The notes under the pieces were generated by a model. The model made no database searches and was not told where the DNA came from. It saw nothing but the letters and a program-made list of their open reading frames with translations. The position numbers and the translations under genes were made by a program. Positions 21,181 through 31,860 of a stretch of DNA of 64,000 nucleotides are shown here, in pieces. Every line of letters starts with the position of its first letter. Positions within the stretch are counted from its first letter, which is position 1. This DNA comes from Nephrocerus scutellatus (Eukaryota > Arthropoda > Insecta > Diptera > Pipunculidae): contig OX352762.1 in NCBI GenBank assembly GCA_947095585.1, positions 50,299,843 to 50,363,842 on the forward strand. The letters are read 5' to 3'.

Positions 21181-22065
21181 TTATTTTTTTTAATTGCGAG
21201 CACGATAGGCGAAGCATATATTCATAGGACATGAAAATTTTTACAGCGAACGTGTGTAGATTAGTACGTTTGTACGTTTACTTGCCGCTTCTACCAATCA
21301 AATTTTGGTCGGACTTCTTTTAAAACAATTGGTTAGTGCTCGGCTTGGGATGGCGTAATTTTTTCATTCAAAGGGGTTACTACCCCTGAGAAAAAATACT
21401 CAATCTACGCATCGCTATCGATTTTTTTTAGCCTAAACGTTTGCAAAGTAAAATGTGGGTTTTCAGTCTTTTTCGGAAATTGCTTATAACTGAATGACCT
21501 ATCGCTTATGAATAAAAGACCTACATTTTACGTTACATACTATTAGGCTTCTAAGATAAATTAGTCTTTAGACTGAATTACAACTAAATATAAATACGGG
21601 TTTGTGTAGTCACTCGCGTAGCAGAATACATTAGCTCGTGTGCCTATAGTAGTGGAAAGTTTTTAGTAGGAACTCGTATATCTCGGCTTCTGCCACTCAG
21701 AATTTAATGGGGCTACTTTTAAAAATATAAAAAAAAATTTTTTTAAAAAAATTAAGGAAATTTTTTTTAAGAAAAAAATAAAAAAGATTTCCTAAAAAAT
21801 TGTTAGGAATTTGCAACTATCCATATGGCGAGCTGAGAAGCTCGCTTTACTGTTTAAGTTAAAATGTTTTAATTAGAATTATTATTAGGTATATGTTCTG
21901 TAAGTTCGTAGGTATTTGTTTTGTGCTGTGAACTCAAAAATTACTTTATAATTATTCAATTGTGGTTTTATTAAATGATTATTAATGATTCGGATATTTT
22001 TTTTAAAAATGTAAATTATAAATCAGAATGCAGTATACATTAATACAATAAAGAATTAACAAAAA
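21181..22065. other. AT-rich region, no gene seen
   Basis: The region has long A and T runs (21720-21800) and no supported reading frame, RNA gene or transposon end. Confidence 0.5.
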
Positions 22066-22511
22066 ATCAACCCATAAATAAAATTTTTCATCTAAATTCT
22101 CTAATCGCAGAAATTGATATGGGAGCCCCTCGATTCTGGGTCATTTTTTTTATTGTAGGAGAAAATCATCGAAATCAGATGTTAAAATTTAAAAAGCTCT
22201 GAGCAAATAAGAAACACGAGCATTTTTCTTGAGAACTCTTTGACTGCTCTGCACTCATTTATAAAAACGCGAAATGACAGAACATAGTGAAAACTTGTTG
22301 TTCTATCTGTAAGTTGATATCGACAACAAAAAACGACATCAATAAAAATACAATTCAGTAAATAAGTAAGTAAGTTGAATTTAGCATAAAATTTAATGTC
22401 TCGTTTCATTTGCTGGGTTCATTTGTGTGTGAGCTAAGATTTCTCTCTCTCTCTCCACTACCAAAACCATGCCGACTGCGCAGCACACACCACACACAGT
22501 CATTAAAGAAC

Positions 22512-22525
22512 GACGATATCTGATG
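22512..22525. other. Target-site duplication (14 bp), left of nested LINE
   Basis: GACGATATCTGATG is repeated at 23150-23163. The uninterrupted R copy at 36211-36226 has the equivalent single GACGAATATCTGATG. Confidence 0.85.
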
Positions 22526-22876
22526 TCACCAACAACGATGAAGAAGATCACCCTATTTGAAAGGAAGGTACTTAGGATCTGTACAGGACTCTGGAGGGTG
22601 CCAAACAGCTATAAGTTTGTCTCGAGTGCAAGGCTTTACGACGCGGCAGGTCTGCTGCCCATAACCGACCACTTGTTCCGAATGGCAAAGAAATTCGTTG
22701 ATGGGTTGGAAACACATCCAAGTCCGGAGATGCAAGGACTGAGAATCGAAGAAATCGAGCCAAGCCACCGCTATATAAACATCAGAGGATTCACAGATGC
22801 TAGATTTGACGACATCTTTAATAATCAAGACGTTTCCTTCTACGAGAAGGCCAGCAATCAACATTACAGAGGCTGA
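22526..22876 (+). pseudogene. LINE ORF2 C-terminal fragment
   Basis: This is the last ~115 codons of a reverse transcriptase polyprotein. The phrase LFERKVLRICTGLW and the following NSYKFVSSARLYDAAGL resemble the region after the RT domain in Jockey- and I-type LINEs. It is open to a stop at 22874-22876. The ATG at 22469 belongs to the host repeat, not to the element, so the start is only the truncation point. Confidence 0.7.
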
Positions 22877-23149
22877 AGATCGCCCTGTTTATACCCCCTT
22901 TAATATTATTCTTCATTTTTATTTTATTTTAAAATTTATCGTTTAAAATTAAATTGCTTTAAAAATAAACATGTAGTAGATTAAGTAGTAAAAAATATTG
23001 TTTAATAATAAGCAATCCAAAAAAAAGACAATGTAAATACGTCGGGCCCCTATTGTTGAGCCGACACTTAATAATAATAGTTATAAGTTTAGTTTTTTAA
23101 GTCAAAATTGTATAATAATCGATGCTGTTTTGCTGTTAACTAACTAACT
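22526..23149 (+). mobile_element. 5'-truncated non-LTR retrotransposon (Jockey/I group) in family R
   Basis: This 624-bp insert has a 14-bp target duplication on both sides, keeps only the last part of ORF2 plus the 3' untranslated region, and ends in a TAAC microsatellite (AACTAACTAACTG). Severe 5' truncation is the normal outcome of target-primed reverse transcription. Confidence 0.85.
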
Positions 23150-23163
23150 GACGATATCTGATG
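23150..23163. other. Target-site duplication (14 bp), right of nested LINE
   Basis: It matches 22512-22525. Confidence 0.85.
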
Positions 23164-23815
23164 CCCGATCACTACCAAATTTTAGAAAAAGTATTGTTTA
23201 TTGGGTATAGACATGTGTGTAAAATTTGAAAAAAATCGGGTAATTTTTATTTTAAATTTGTGTGGGAGCCCCACAAACCCGGGGCCCGATCACTTCCAAA
23301 TTTTAAAAGAAAGTATTGTCAACAGAAATACACATGTGTACAAAATTTCAGGAAAATCGGGCTTTAGGAAGTGCGTTAAAAATTGATAATTAAAAAAAAA
23401 TTGTATGGGAGCCCCCCGACCCCGGGGCCCGATCGCTTCAAAAAATTTACAAAAAGTTTTGTCCATCTTAGATACACATGCGTATAAAATTTGACGAAAA
23501 TCGGGAAATTTTTTCATAAAATTTGTATGGGTGCCTCCTGACCCAGGGGCCCGATCACTTCCAAAGAAAGTGTTGTCCATCAAAGATACACATGCGTATA
23601 AAATTTTAAAAAAATCGGGTAAATTTTTTAATAGAAAGTATTGTCACCGGAAATATACATGTGTGCAATTATTAATTAATTAATTTCAATAAAATCGGGC
23701 TATGGGAAGTGGGTTAAAAATTGATCAGAAAATCTGACCAGCCAGCCACCCAGTCACGTGCACGTGAAGTTAATATAGAGAAATTAAAAAAGATTGTGCG
23801 TGTGTATGTAACGGT

Positions 23816-24215
23816 GCCACGCCTAAACCACTGGACGTATCGAAGCCATTCTCACACCATTTGTTCGTTTTGTGCTCTGATAGGATTATAAATATTTGTT
23901 TTGAACCCAAAAGGTGCCGCTAATGGTCGAGATGTCATCACACCTAAACCACTGGACGTATCGAAGCCGTAATCACATTATATTTTTTTGTTTGGTGTTC
24001 CGATAAGTTCAGGTTTTTTTGGGCCTGATAGGTGGCCTTGGAGTAGAGATACTTACAACAATGTGGTTAGTCTTTTGGTGAATATCGTTGTAATCGCATC
24101 GCGCCTAAACCACTATACGTATTAAAGCCATATTCACACCATATGATCGATTGGTACTCTTGAAGGTTTATCTCTTTTTTTAGTCTGGTAGGTTATGCTG
24201 GAGTCCAGATATTCT
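23816..24215 (+). repeat. Tandem repeat built on CGCCTAAACCACTGGACGTA
   Basis: Three diverged units start near 23819, 23940 and 24101. Each carries CCTAAACCACTGGACGTAT and a downstream CACACCATATG/GATAAG and CTGGTAGGTGGC phrase. The same unit recurs four times at 34676-35145. The spacing is irregular (about 120 and 160 bp). Confidence 0.75.
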
Positions 24216-24221
24216 TAAATA

Positions 24222-24340
24222 AAAAACAACCCATAAAAATTAAAATTGTTCGTGAAAATTCTCTAATTGATACAGGGCAAAGGGAGCCCCTCCTGATCAC
24301 TCCAAAATTTTTACAAAAAGTAAAAAATTTAAAATGGTAG
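24222..24340 (+). repeat. Family R copy, 5' end only
   Basis: It starts AACAACCCATAAAAATT with AAATTCTCTAATTGATAC just inside, and is truncated after the first GATCACTCCAAAATTTT block. Confidence 0.75.
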
Positions 24341-24400
24341 GCTGTGCCGTCTACAGGGCCGCGAAGGTTTTGAGCGTGACAACGGTTACAAACATTTACT
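24341..24400 (+). repeat. Dispersed motif with TTTTGAGCGTGACAACG
   Basis: The phrase GCCGTCTACAGGGCCGCG plus TTTTGAGCGTGACAACG recurs at 61788 and, inverted, at 15397, 17270 and 43189. It may be the end of an unrecognised element. Confidence 0.55.
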
Positions 24401-24439
24401 AACTGTTTACATTTACACTGTTTATTAATGTAGAAAATA

Positions 24440-24690
24440 AAAAAGTCAAAGTGAGCTGAGCACAGAACCAACCAACAGAGTCTATATTATCACAACTACG
24501 AGTAATGCACATATTTTTTCGTTCAGCCCATGGTATGTAACTTGAATGTTATCGAGCAAAGATCCAACCAACAGAGATTATACTATCACTACTACTGCAC
24601 ATGTTTGTTTCGTTCTGCTCATGGTATGTAACTTGAATATTATTGAGCAGAGAACCAACCAACAGATACTATAAGTTGAGGCAACTTAAA
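24440..24690 (+). repeat. Family S, two and a half ~105-bp tandem units
   Basis: Units share GAGCAGAGAACCAACCAAC, ACTACTACTGCACATG and TTCGTTCTGCTCATGGTATG. A related single unit lies inverted at 13500-13620. Confidence 0.65.
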
Positions 24691-24763
24691 TTAACTTTGT
24701 AACTATTTGTTACATACGCATACGCGCAGCTTCAACAACAAACTTTGAATTGGAAAATAGTTT

Positions 24764-26046
24764 ATGGTAAACGAAAATTTAATCAGACCACCAGTACTCC
24801 AAGCCCCTCAACAACCATTGGTACCACCTGTAAATCCAGCACACATGGACCAACCTTCTTCACACCAAGCTGCACCGCCCGTTGGCTCTCCAGAATTGGA
24901 AACTCTCGTTAGAAATATAGTTTCAGTAGTACTCCAAAGTGAAGTAAAGAATTTAATTGAATCTGTTATAAACCCTAATTTAATTAGACAGCAATACGTC
25001 GACCAGGGCATAAACCCCGAATATGGAAATGACCTAGATCAGCTAGATAAGGTTCCGGACATTGTCCGCTGCTTGAGAGATTTCTCAGGTCTCAGGCCAG
25101 AGGAATTTAGTTCATGAAAGATAGGAGTTTAAAGAGTCCTCACACTCTATGAATCTCAGAAAGGCTCACCTAAGTATTTTGCTATTCTAAGCGTCATTCG
25201 TAATAAAATTATAGGACATGCAGATGCTGTCCTAGATTCATATAACACACCACTTAATTGGGAATGTATTTCACGCTGTTTGGTCCTGCATTATGCAGAC
25301 AAACGAGATTTAGGAACACTCGAGTATCAACACACCTCACTCGTTTAAGGAAAAAAATAGTGCACGATTTTTACCAGCAAGTATACTCCCACTTGTCACT
25401 TATCCTTAATAAAATCTCATGCATGGAAATCCCTACCGAATCCATGTCACTACTAACTCAAACCTATCGAGATAAAGCTCTTGATACATTTATTAGAGGT
25501 CTGAAAGGTGATTTACCCAGACTCCTAGGTATTAGAGAACCATTAGATTTGCCACAAGCATTACATTTGTGTCTTAAACTTGAAAATCAGAACTATCGTA
25601 CTCACCGTGCAACATATACTCAGAATCCTATTAGAAAATTTCAAGGACCATCACCATCACTACCACCTCGTAGACCTGTTCCAAATTTTACTCAACAACA
25701 ATTTTATCCTCAACTCGCACATATTCCATCTCCACAACGACCACAGCAGTTTCAACATTACCGACCTTTTGAACACAATTTCGCAAATAACCAATTTAAA
25801 AAGAACTGTCCGATAGAACATGCTCAGAATAATTTTGCTTTTAACAGAAATCAACAACCAGCTCGACCTATTCAACCTAAACCACAACCTAGACCTGAAC
25901 CAATGGATGTAGACCAAAGCATGCGTTCTCGCATGGTAAACTACATGAATCGTCCAAATTTTAATAACTCTCATGGCAAAAAGCCATCCCAAGATTCTGA
26001 TTTACCTGCAAAACATCCACGGAACTTCCACATTAACGCATACTGA
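24764..26046 (+). pseudogene. gag remnant, errantivirus copy C
   Basis: The first part is open from the ATG at 24764 to a stop at 25117, after the conserved VPDIVRCLRDFSG stretch and EEFSS, which match the middle of the copy B gag. The frame is broken at 25118-25260 and reopens to 26046. That second part holds LLGIREPLDLPQALHLCL and a Gln/Pro-rich tail. As in copy B there is no zinc knuckle. Start and frame were chosen by likeness to the copy B gag. Confidence 0.85.
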
Positions 26047-26159
26047 CTATACGAAACCACCAGAAGACCAATTATCTTATCAACAAAGTTTGTTTAACGT
26101 TTAACGGTCAACGAAGAACATTATACGGACGGGCAAACCTTAGACGAATTTATAGAACA

Positions 26160-29110
26160 ACACGACAGACTAGTTCATGAATCTCACGATTCTAACTTTC
26201 TCAATGAAATTTCCGGCATACATTTTTTAGACTAAATCACTCCTCGCTACCATATTTCGAGTACAAGACGGGGAGCGGACAAATTTTAAAGATTTAAATT
26301 GACACCGGATCAAATAAAAATTATATACAATCTTCACTTGTAAAAACCCGATTCCCAATGAACAATGTTTTTATGCTAATTCTGTCGGTGGCAAAGTTAA
26401 AATTAGTCACCACAAAATCACAAATCTTTTCGGCTTAAAAGACGTACAAATAAAATTCTTTCTTTTACCTACATTAAAATCCTTTCACGGAATCTTAGTA
26501 GAAATATTTCCAAATCTTTTCTCTGAACCAGATGAAAAGTTAACCTACACAACAAAGGTAATAGGAGAAATTCGTACCACAACAGATAGCCCAAAATATT
26601 CCAAATTTTTTCCTTAAAGAATGAGGTAGAAAAACAAGTAGAAAAACTGTTAGAAGACGGAATTATACGACCTTCTAGATCGCGTTTTAATTCTCCAGTA
26701 TGGATCGTTCCAAAAAAAATCGACGCCAGTAACAAAAAAAAGTACAGAATGGTTATTGACTACAGAAAATTGAATTCGGTCACGATTTCAGATAGATACC
26801 CTATTCCAGATATAAATGAAGTCCTTAAACAGGAAAATGCAAATGGTTTACAGTTTTATATTTAAAAAGCGGATTACACTAAATCCCACTCAAACCATCC
26901 GATATTGAGAAAATTGCATTTTCTGTTAACTATGGGTTTACACGTTTACCATTCGGATTAAAGAATGCTCTGGCAATCTTTCAACGAGCTCTAGACGATA
27001 TCCTACGTCCTCATATAGGGAAAAGACGTCTATATAGACGACATAATAATTTTTAGTCAAAATGAAGATGAGCATGCAAAAGACATTTTAGAAATATTTA
27101 AAACTCTTAACGAGGCAAACATGAAAATTCAACTAGACAAAAGCGAATTCTTTAAAACGAAGTAGAATTTTTGGGATTTGTAGTTTCCCACAAAGGTGTT
27201 AAAACCAATCCTGAAAAAATTAATGCAATACAAAATTTTTCTGGCCCTAAAGGTCTTTCAAGTTATTATAGATGTTTTGTCAAAGATTACGCTAAGATTG
27301 CAAAACCACTTACAAGCTTATTAAGAGGAGAAAACGGAAGGTGTTCGAAAAACGCTTCAAACAAGAAACCCATTCATCTAAATAAAGAAGCAATATATGC
27401 TTTAAACAAAATTAAAAACATACTCACTTCCAAGGACGTTATTCTAATGTATCCTGATTTTACAAAAAGTTTCGAGCTTACCACAGACGCTTCAAACTAC
27501 GCAATAGGAGCGGTACTCAGTCAAAACGACAAACCTATAATCTTCATATCTAGAACTTTAAATAAATCCGAAGAGCACTACGCAGCAAATGAAAAAGAAA
27601 TGAAGAAAGAAATATGGGCTCTAAATTCTTTACGTAAATACCTTTATGGCACAGCCAAAGTTAAAATTTATACTGACCACCAACCACTTACCTATGCCCT
27701 CAGAATTAAGAATAACAATATGAAAATGAAAATATGGAAAGCAATTTTGGAAGAGTACAACTACGAACTCTCTTACAAACCCGGTAAGAGTAATGTTGTT
27801 GCCGACGCTTTATCGAGACTACCTCAAATTAATCAAATAGATTCCACTGCCGCCACAACCCATAGTGATGAAAGTTCTGGACAAAATTTATTTCCCACAG
27901 TTAACTACCCCATTAATGTTTTCAAAAATCAAATAATTCTGTAAATTGGAAATGAAGACAGTTACCAATTTAAGATACCTTTTCCTACATACCACAGACA
28001 CATTATAATCAAAAGAAATTTTAATAGAGATAATTTAATTACCCTTTTCAAAAGATACCTCAACCCAAGTGCTATAAATGGAATACAAACAGAAGAAAGA
28101 ATAATGGCTGAAATTCTGGAATTTTAGCCATTACATTTTTCCAAATATAAAATCAGATTCACCCAAACTCAAGTACAGGACCTTACAAACGAAGAACAGC
28201 AAATAGGAGAAATTCTCAAAGTACACAAAAGAGCACACCGTTATAGCCGCGAAAATAAAATGCAACTTCTAGAAAAAGTTTATTTTCCAAAAATGAACAA
28301 TAAAATTAATGACATAGTCAAACAATGTAAAATATGCAAACAATCCAAATATGATCGTCATCCTAACAAAATGGAAATTTCGCCAACCCCTATACCTCAA
28401 TACGCAGGCGAAATAGTACATTTAGACATTTACGTTACCGACAAGAAACTCGTTCTAACCGCAATTGACAAATTGACAAAATACGCACAAGACAATCTTA
28501 TTGAATCTAGATCTTCCGAAGATATCAGAGAACCTCTAAGAAAATTATTATTTGCTTTCGGAGTCCCAAAAACAGTCGTGATGGACAATGAAAAGTCCCT
28601 TAATTCAGCAACCATTTGTTTCATGTTAGGAGATCAACTAGGCATTAGCATATTTAAAACCCCTCCATACGCAAGTTCTGTAAACGGCCAAGTAGAACGC
28701 TTCCAATCAACGTTATCAGAAATATATCAGACCGAATCTATAGAAATTTTAGTGAGTTACTAGACAGAGCAGTTTACGAATATGTATAACTATTCCATAC
28801 ATTCCACAACCAATCAAAAACCTATTGAAGCTTTTTTTGGAAGAAGAGTCAGTGTTGATCCTGATCAGTACGAAAGAGCTAGAAAAGAAAATATTCAAGC
28901 AATAGTAGAAAAACAGGCAAAAGACTTAGAAACGCACAATAAAAACAGAAAAATTTCAAAAGTATATCAACCAGGTGAAGAAATCTACGTTAAAAGGAAC
29001 AAAAGGTTAGGCACGAAACTATCCCCAAGATACAAAAAAGAAATAGTTAAGAAAATAAACATAGTACTGTAATTACAGAGTCTGGCAGAACAGTTCACAA
29101 AAATCACATT
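26160..29110 (+). pseudogene. pol remnant, errantivirus copy C
   Basis: Pieces in order are: a damaged protease end (26260-26600), RT start ([20 protein letters not shown] near 26750), the RT active site YIDD near 27032, the RT thumb and RNase H (27171-27944, open, with TTDASNYAIG and TDHQPLTYAL), and integrase (28260-28763, open, with CKICKQSKYDRHP, first Asp in HLDIY, VMDNEKS and NGQVERF). The integrase C-terminal domain lies at 28782-29072. The unit is broken by several frameshifts and stops (for example near 26860, 27160, 28125 and 28763). The integrase triad residues are all still present. Confidence 0.85.
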
Positions 29111-29129
29111 AAAAATTAAATTTACCTGA

Positions 29130-29672
29130 CATAATGATGACATAATGTTAGTCAACAAAACGTTGGACGAACTAATTAATAATAATAATCAGCAAGTAGT
29201 AATTAATAAAGCCTTTAATGAAAAAATTAATATGTTAACAAAGGTAACCAATCAAATTATAAATTCCCAGAAAAAAAGCGAATTCCTTAATAATGAATAA
29301 ATAATTATTATCAGTATTCAAAATAGAATAAGATTAATAAAAGAAGATTTAATAAATATAAAATATGCCCATTGAATGCAAAGAATAATATAATTAACTC
29401 TATTTTACTAAATAAAAAAGAAATAAATATTGCAATTGAAAAACTCGAGAAAGATAAAATACCTTTTAATAGTAAATGTTAAAGTTTTAAGTAAACACAC
29501 AAATGTTATGTATACTGTAAAAATCCCTTTAACAAAGAATGAAATATATGAAAACTTTATAATTAAATCACTAAAAAGAGGAAAAAGCATAATAAAAATT
29601 GATTACGATGAAATAATAAGAAATAAAAATGAAATATATGGTATTAAAAATAAATGCAAAACATACAATTAG
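29130..29672 (+). pseudogene. env remnant, errantivirus copy C
   Basis: Short pieces correspond to the central part of the copy B env. The longest (29430-29672) ends in a Lys-rich stretch followed by NKNEIYGIKNKCKTYN, the counterpart of the copy B region before its central Cys cluster. Multiple stops are present. The membrane helix and C-terminus are missing. Confidence 0.65.
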
Positions 29673-29839
29673 GAACTCTGAATTCAATGTTTTTATTTTC
29701 CTTTTGTTTAAAAACAGATGAAAATTGATTTTTGAAATAATTAATTTGACTTAGGTCTTAGATGTGTCCTGTGTGTCCTGTGGTTTTGATGCCTTGGTCC
29801 AGCGGGATCGAAGTAAATCGTCTGCGTTTCGTCCAAGTG
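29673..29839. other. Spacer, no gene seen
   Basis: No feature was recognised. Confidence 0.4.
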
Positions 29840-30450
29840 CTGACCAGCGAAAAGAGGATGCTACGCTCAATTCGTTGCCAAAGAGTTGATACGTTTTCGT
29901 GTGTTGACCAGCGAAAAGAGAATGCTACGCTCAAGTCGTTGCCAAAGAGTTGATACGTTTTCGTGTGTTGACCAGCGAAAAGAGGATGCTACGCTCAATT
30001 CGTTGCCAAAGAGTTGATACGTTTCCGTGTGTTGACCAGCGAAAAGAGGATGCTACGCTCAATTCGTTGCCAAAGGGTTTCTATATTTCCACGTAGTTTG
30101 ATCATCGAAAAGAGGATGCTACGCTCGATTCACTATCAGGAGTCGCTGTGTCTATGTAGTTTGATCAGTGAAAAAAGGATGCTACACTTGATGATTCACT
30201 ATCAGGAGTCGGTCAGATGACGAAGAGTTGCTTTGTCCAAGTATTTTGATCAGTGAAAAGAGGATGCTACGCTCAGTTCACTATCAGGAGTGTCTGCCTA
30301 AGTATTTTGATCAGTGAAAGAGGATGCTACGCTCAGTTAACTATCAGGAGTCTGTCGGATGAAGAAGAGTTGCTTTGTCCAATATTTTGATCAGTGAAAG
30401 AGGATGCTACGCTAAGTTCACTATCAGGAGTCGGTCAGATGACGAAGAGA
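29840..30450 (+). repeat. Minisatellite with GAAAAGAGGATGCTACGCTC core
   Basis: The first units (29842-30070) are 64 bp and near-identical. Later units (30090-30450) keep the AGAGGATGCTACGCTCA core but have other linkers (CACTATCAGGAGTC, GTTGCTTTGTCCAA) and spacings of roughly 55-105 bp. About nine cores were counted. Open frames here are by-products. Confidence 0.85.
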
Positions 30451-30546
30451 CTGTATGCTTGGCTTGTGTCCCCTTGTATAGCCCGTGAAACGGTTTAAAA
30501 CTTCAAACCGGGCTGTTCCGTTTCCATGATTTTCGTTCGGTGAATT

Positions 30547-30873
30547 ACACAGATCCATGCTTAGAAATATCCCAAACGTTTTTGTATTAGTAATCAACTA
30601 AAGAGCAAAATCCATATAAAATTTTTCTGTTTCCCAGTACCATCTTACGTTTCTCGCTCTTTGCGACTGCTTATTTTTTGTACACTGTATTCACATCTCA
30701 TAAACACAAACACGTTTGGGATTGGTTTACAGCATTAGTATGCGTACAGTTGGGCTTTCTATAGAGAAAGTAAGATTTTGTAGTGGGAAACAGAAAAATT
30801 TTATATGGATTTTGCTCTTTAGTTGATTATCAATACATAAACATTTGGAATTTTTCTAAGCATGGATCTGTGT
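30547..30873. mobile_element. Foldback element with ~110-bp inverted arms
   Basis: The arms are 30547-30655 and 30764-30873, starting ACACAGATCCATGCTTAGAA on each strand and sharing AATCAACTAAAGAGCAAAAT. They are separated by a ~108-bp loop. The arms match at most positions. A 22-bp phrase (CAGTTGGGCTTTCTATAG and following) occurs both in the loop (30748) and just past the right arm (30884). Confidence 0.75.
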
Positions 30874-31860
30874 ATCACCGGAACAGTTGGGCTTTCTATA
30901 GAGAAGGTTTTGATCATATCATCATATTATATGAAGAACCGGTTACGCACTCACACTGCTCCACAGATATCTCTATACACTTTGTTTCAAATAATGCAAA
31001 GCGTTTTTTCCACTAGCGTAAGGTCCTCGGGTTTTATTTTCAAATAAATACTTTGTTTATTTTTTCCATTTTCTCTATACTCTTTGGTAGAAGTAATAAC
31101 AGTGAGAATAACAAAAACAAAAACAACAATTCTGCTTCGTTTCTCGCCAAAGCATGCTATGTAGCATAAATAATTTTAAAATAAGCTGTGCGGCTGTGAT
31201 ATAATATAACTATTATATGTACTTCAATGATAAACCTAATTTATGCATATCTTTGAAAGCTTTTCAGATTATACAAAATTATTGCAACTGACAAAAATTA
31301 TCTTCTTTATTAATAAAACTGAAACTTTGTGTGGATGTATGTATGAATGCATGTATGTTCCGTGTGGACTGCCAAACCGTTCAACCGATCGCGATCAAAC
31401 TTTGTGTAGAGATTTTATTCCATAATAAGCACTTTATAGGCATATTTTGAAAGGGGGCAGACTCCTTGGTCAAGGGGTTACCATACGAATTGTTTTTTAC
31501 AAATGATGAATTTTTCAGAATTTTTGAAGATTAGTGTTCTGAAAATGTGCACAACTGTTTTGTATTCAATGAAAACAAGAACCATCATATTTTAGAAGTG
31601 GTCGGACACTATGGTCAGGGTACTCCCTGATTTTTTCTTCATATTTTGAATTTTTTTTTGTTTTCAAATCTTATTTTCATAAATTGTCCAGAATTTTTGT
31701 AAAGTAACCTCCTTAAATTTTGCAAACGAAAAGGAACCCGTCATATTTCGGAAGGGGGTCCCTAGATCAATAGATCGCACACACATTTTTTTCATGAATG
31801 AATCTATGAATTTTCAAAATCTAGAGTCTAGAGACTTCGTGCTCTCATTGCATTGATCGC
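30874..31860. other. Non-coding region, no gene seen
   Basis: This is AT-rich. A stretch at 31333-31420 (GGATGTATGTATGAATGCAT, then CCGTTCAACCGATCGCGATC) looks like the tail block found in some insect repeats, but the family could not be named. Confidence 0.4.

Larger units (their letters stand above)
22066..23790 (+). repeat. Family R copy with nested LINE
   Basis: It starts CAACCCATAAATAAAATTTTT, with AAATTCTCTAATCGCAG just inside. It has a TC microsatellite at 22443-22456 and the GACGATATCTGATG stretch, then three to four modules with ACACATGTGT or ACACATGCGT palindromes, a CAGC-like tract (23738-23752), and the 3' terminus GAAGTTAATATAGAGAAATT. The 22526-23149 interval is an inserted LINE. 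Without it, the copy lines up along its length with 35695-36588. Confidence 0.8.
24764..29672 (+). mobile_element. Decayed errantivirus, copy C
   Basis: gag, pol and env remnants occur in the right order on the + strand, related to but clearly diverged from copy B. Many stops and frameshifts are present. No LTR, primer site or target duplication could be found on either side, so the ends are lost or too diverged. It is older than copies A and B. Confidence 0.85.

Noticed and set aside
24808..25011. Minus-strand frame opposite copy C gag
   Set aside because: Shadow of the gag coding sequence.
29762..30220. Frames with EKRMLRSIRCQRV repeats
   Set aside because: By-product of the 64-bp minisatellite; the unit length breaks the frame after a few copies.
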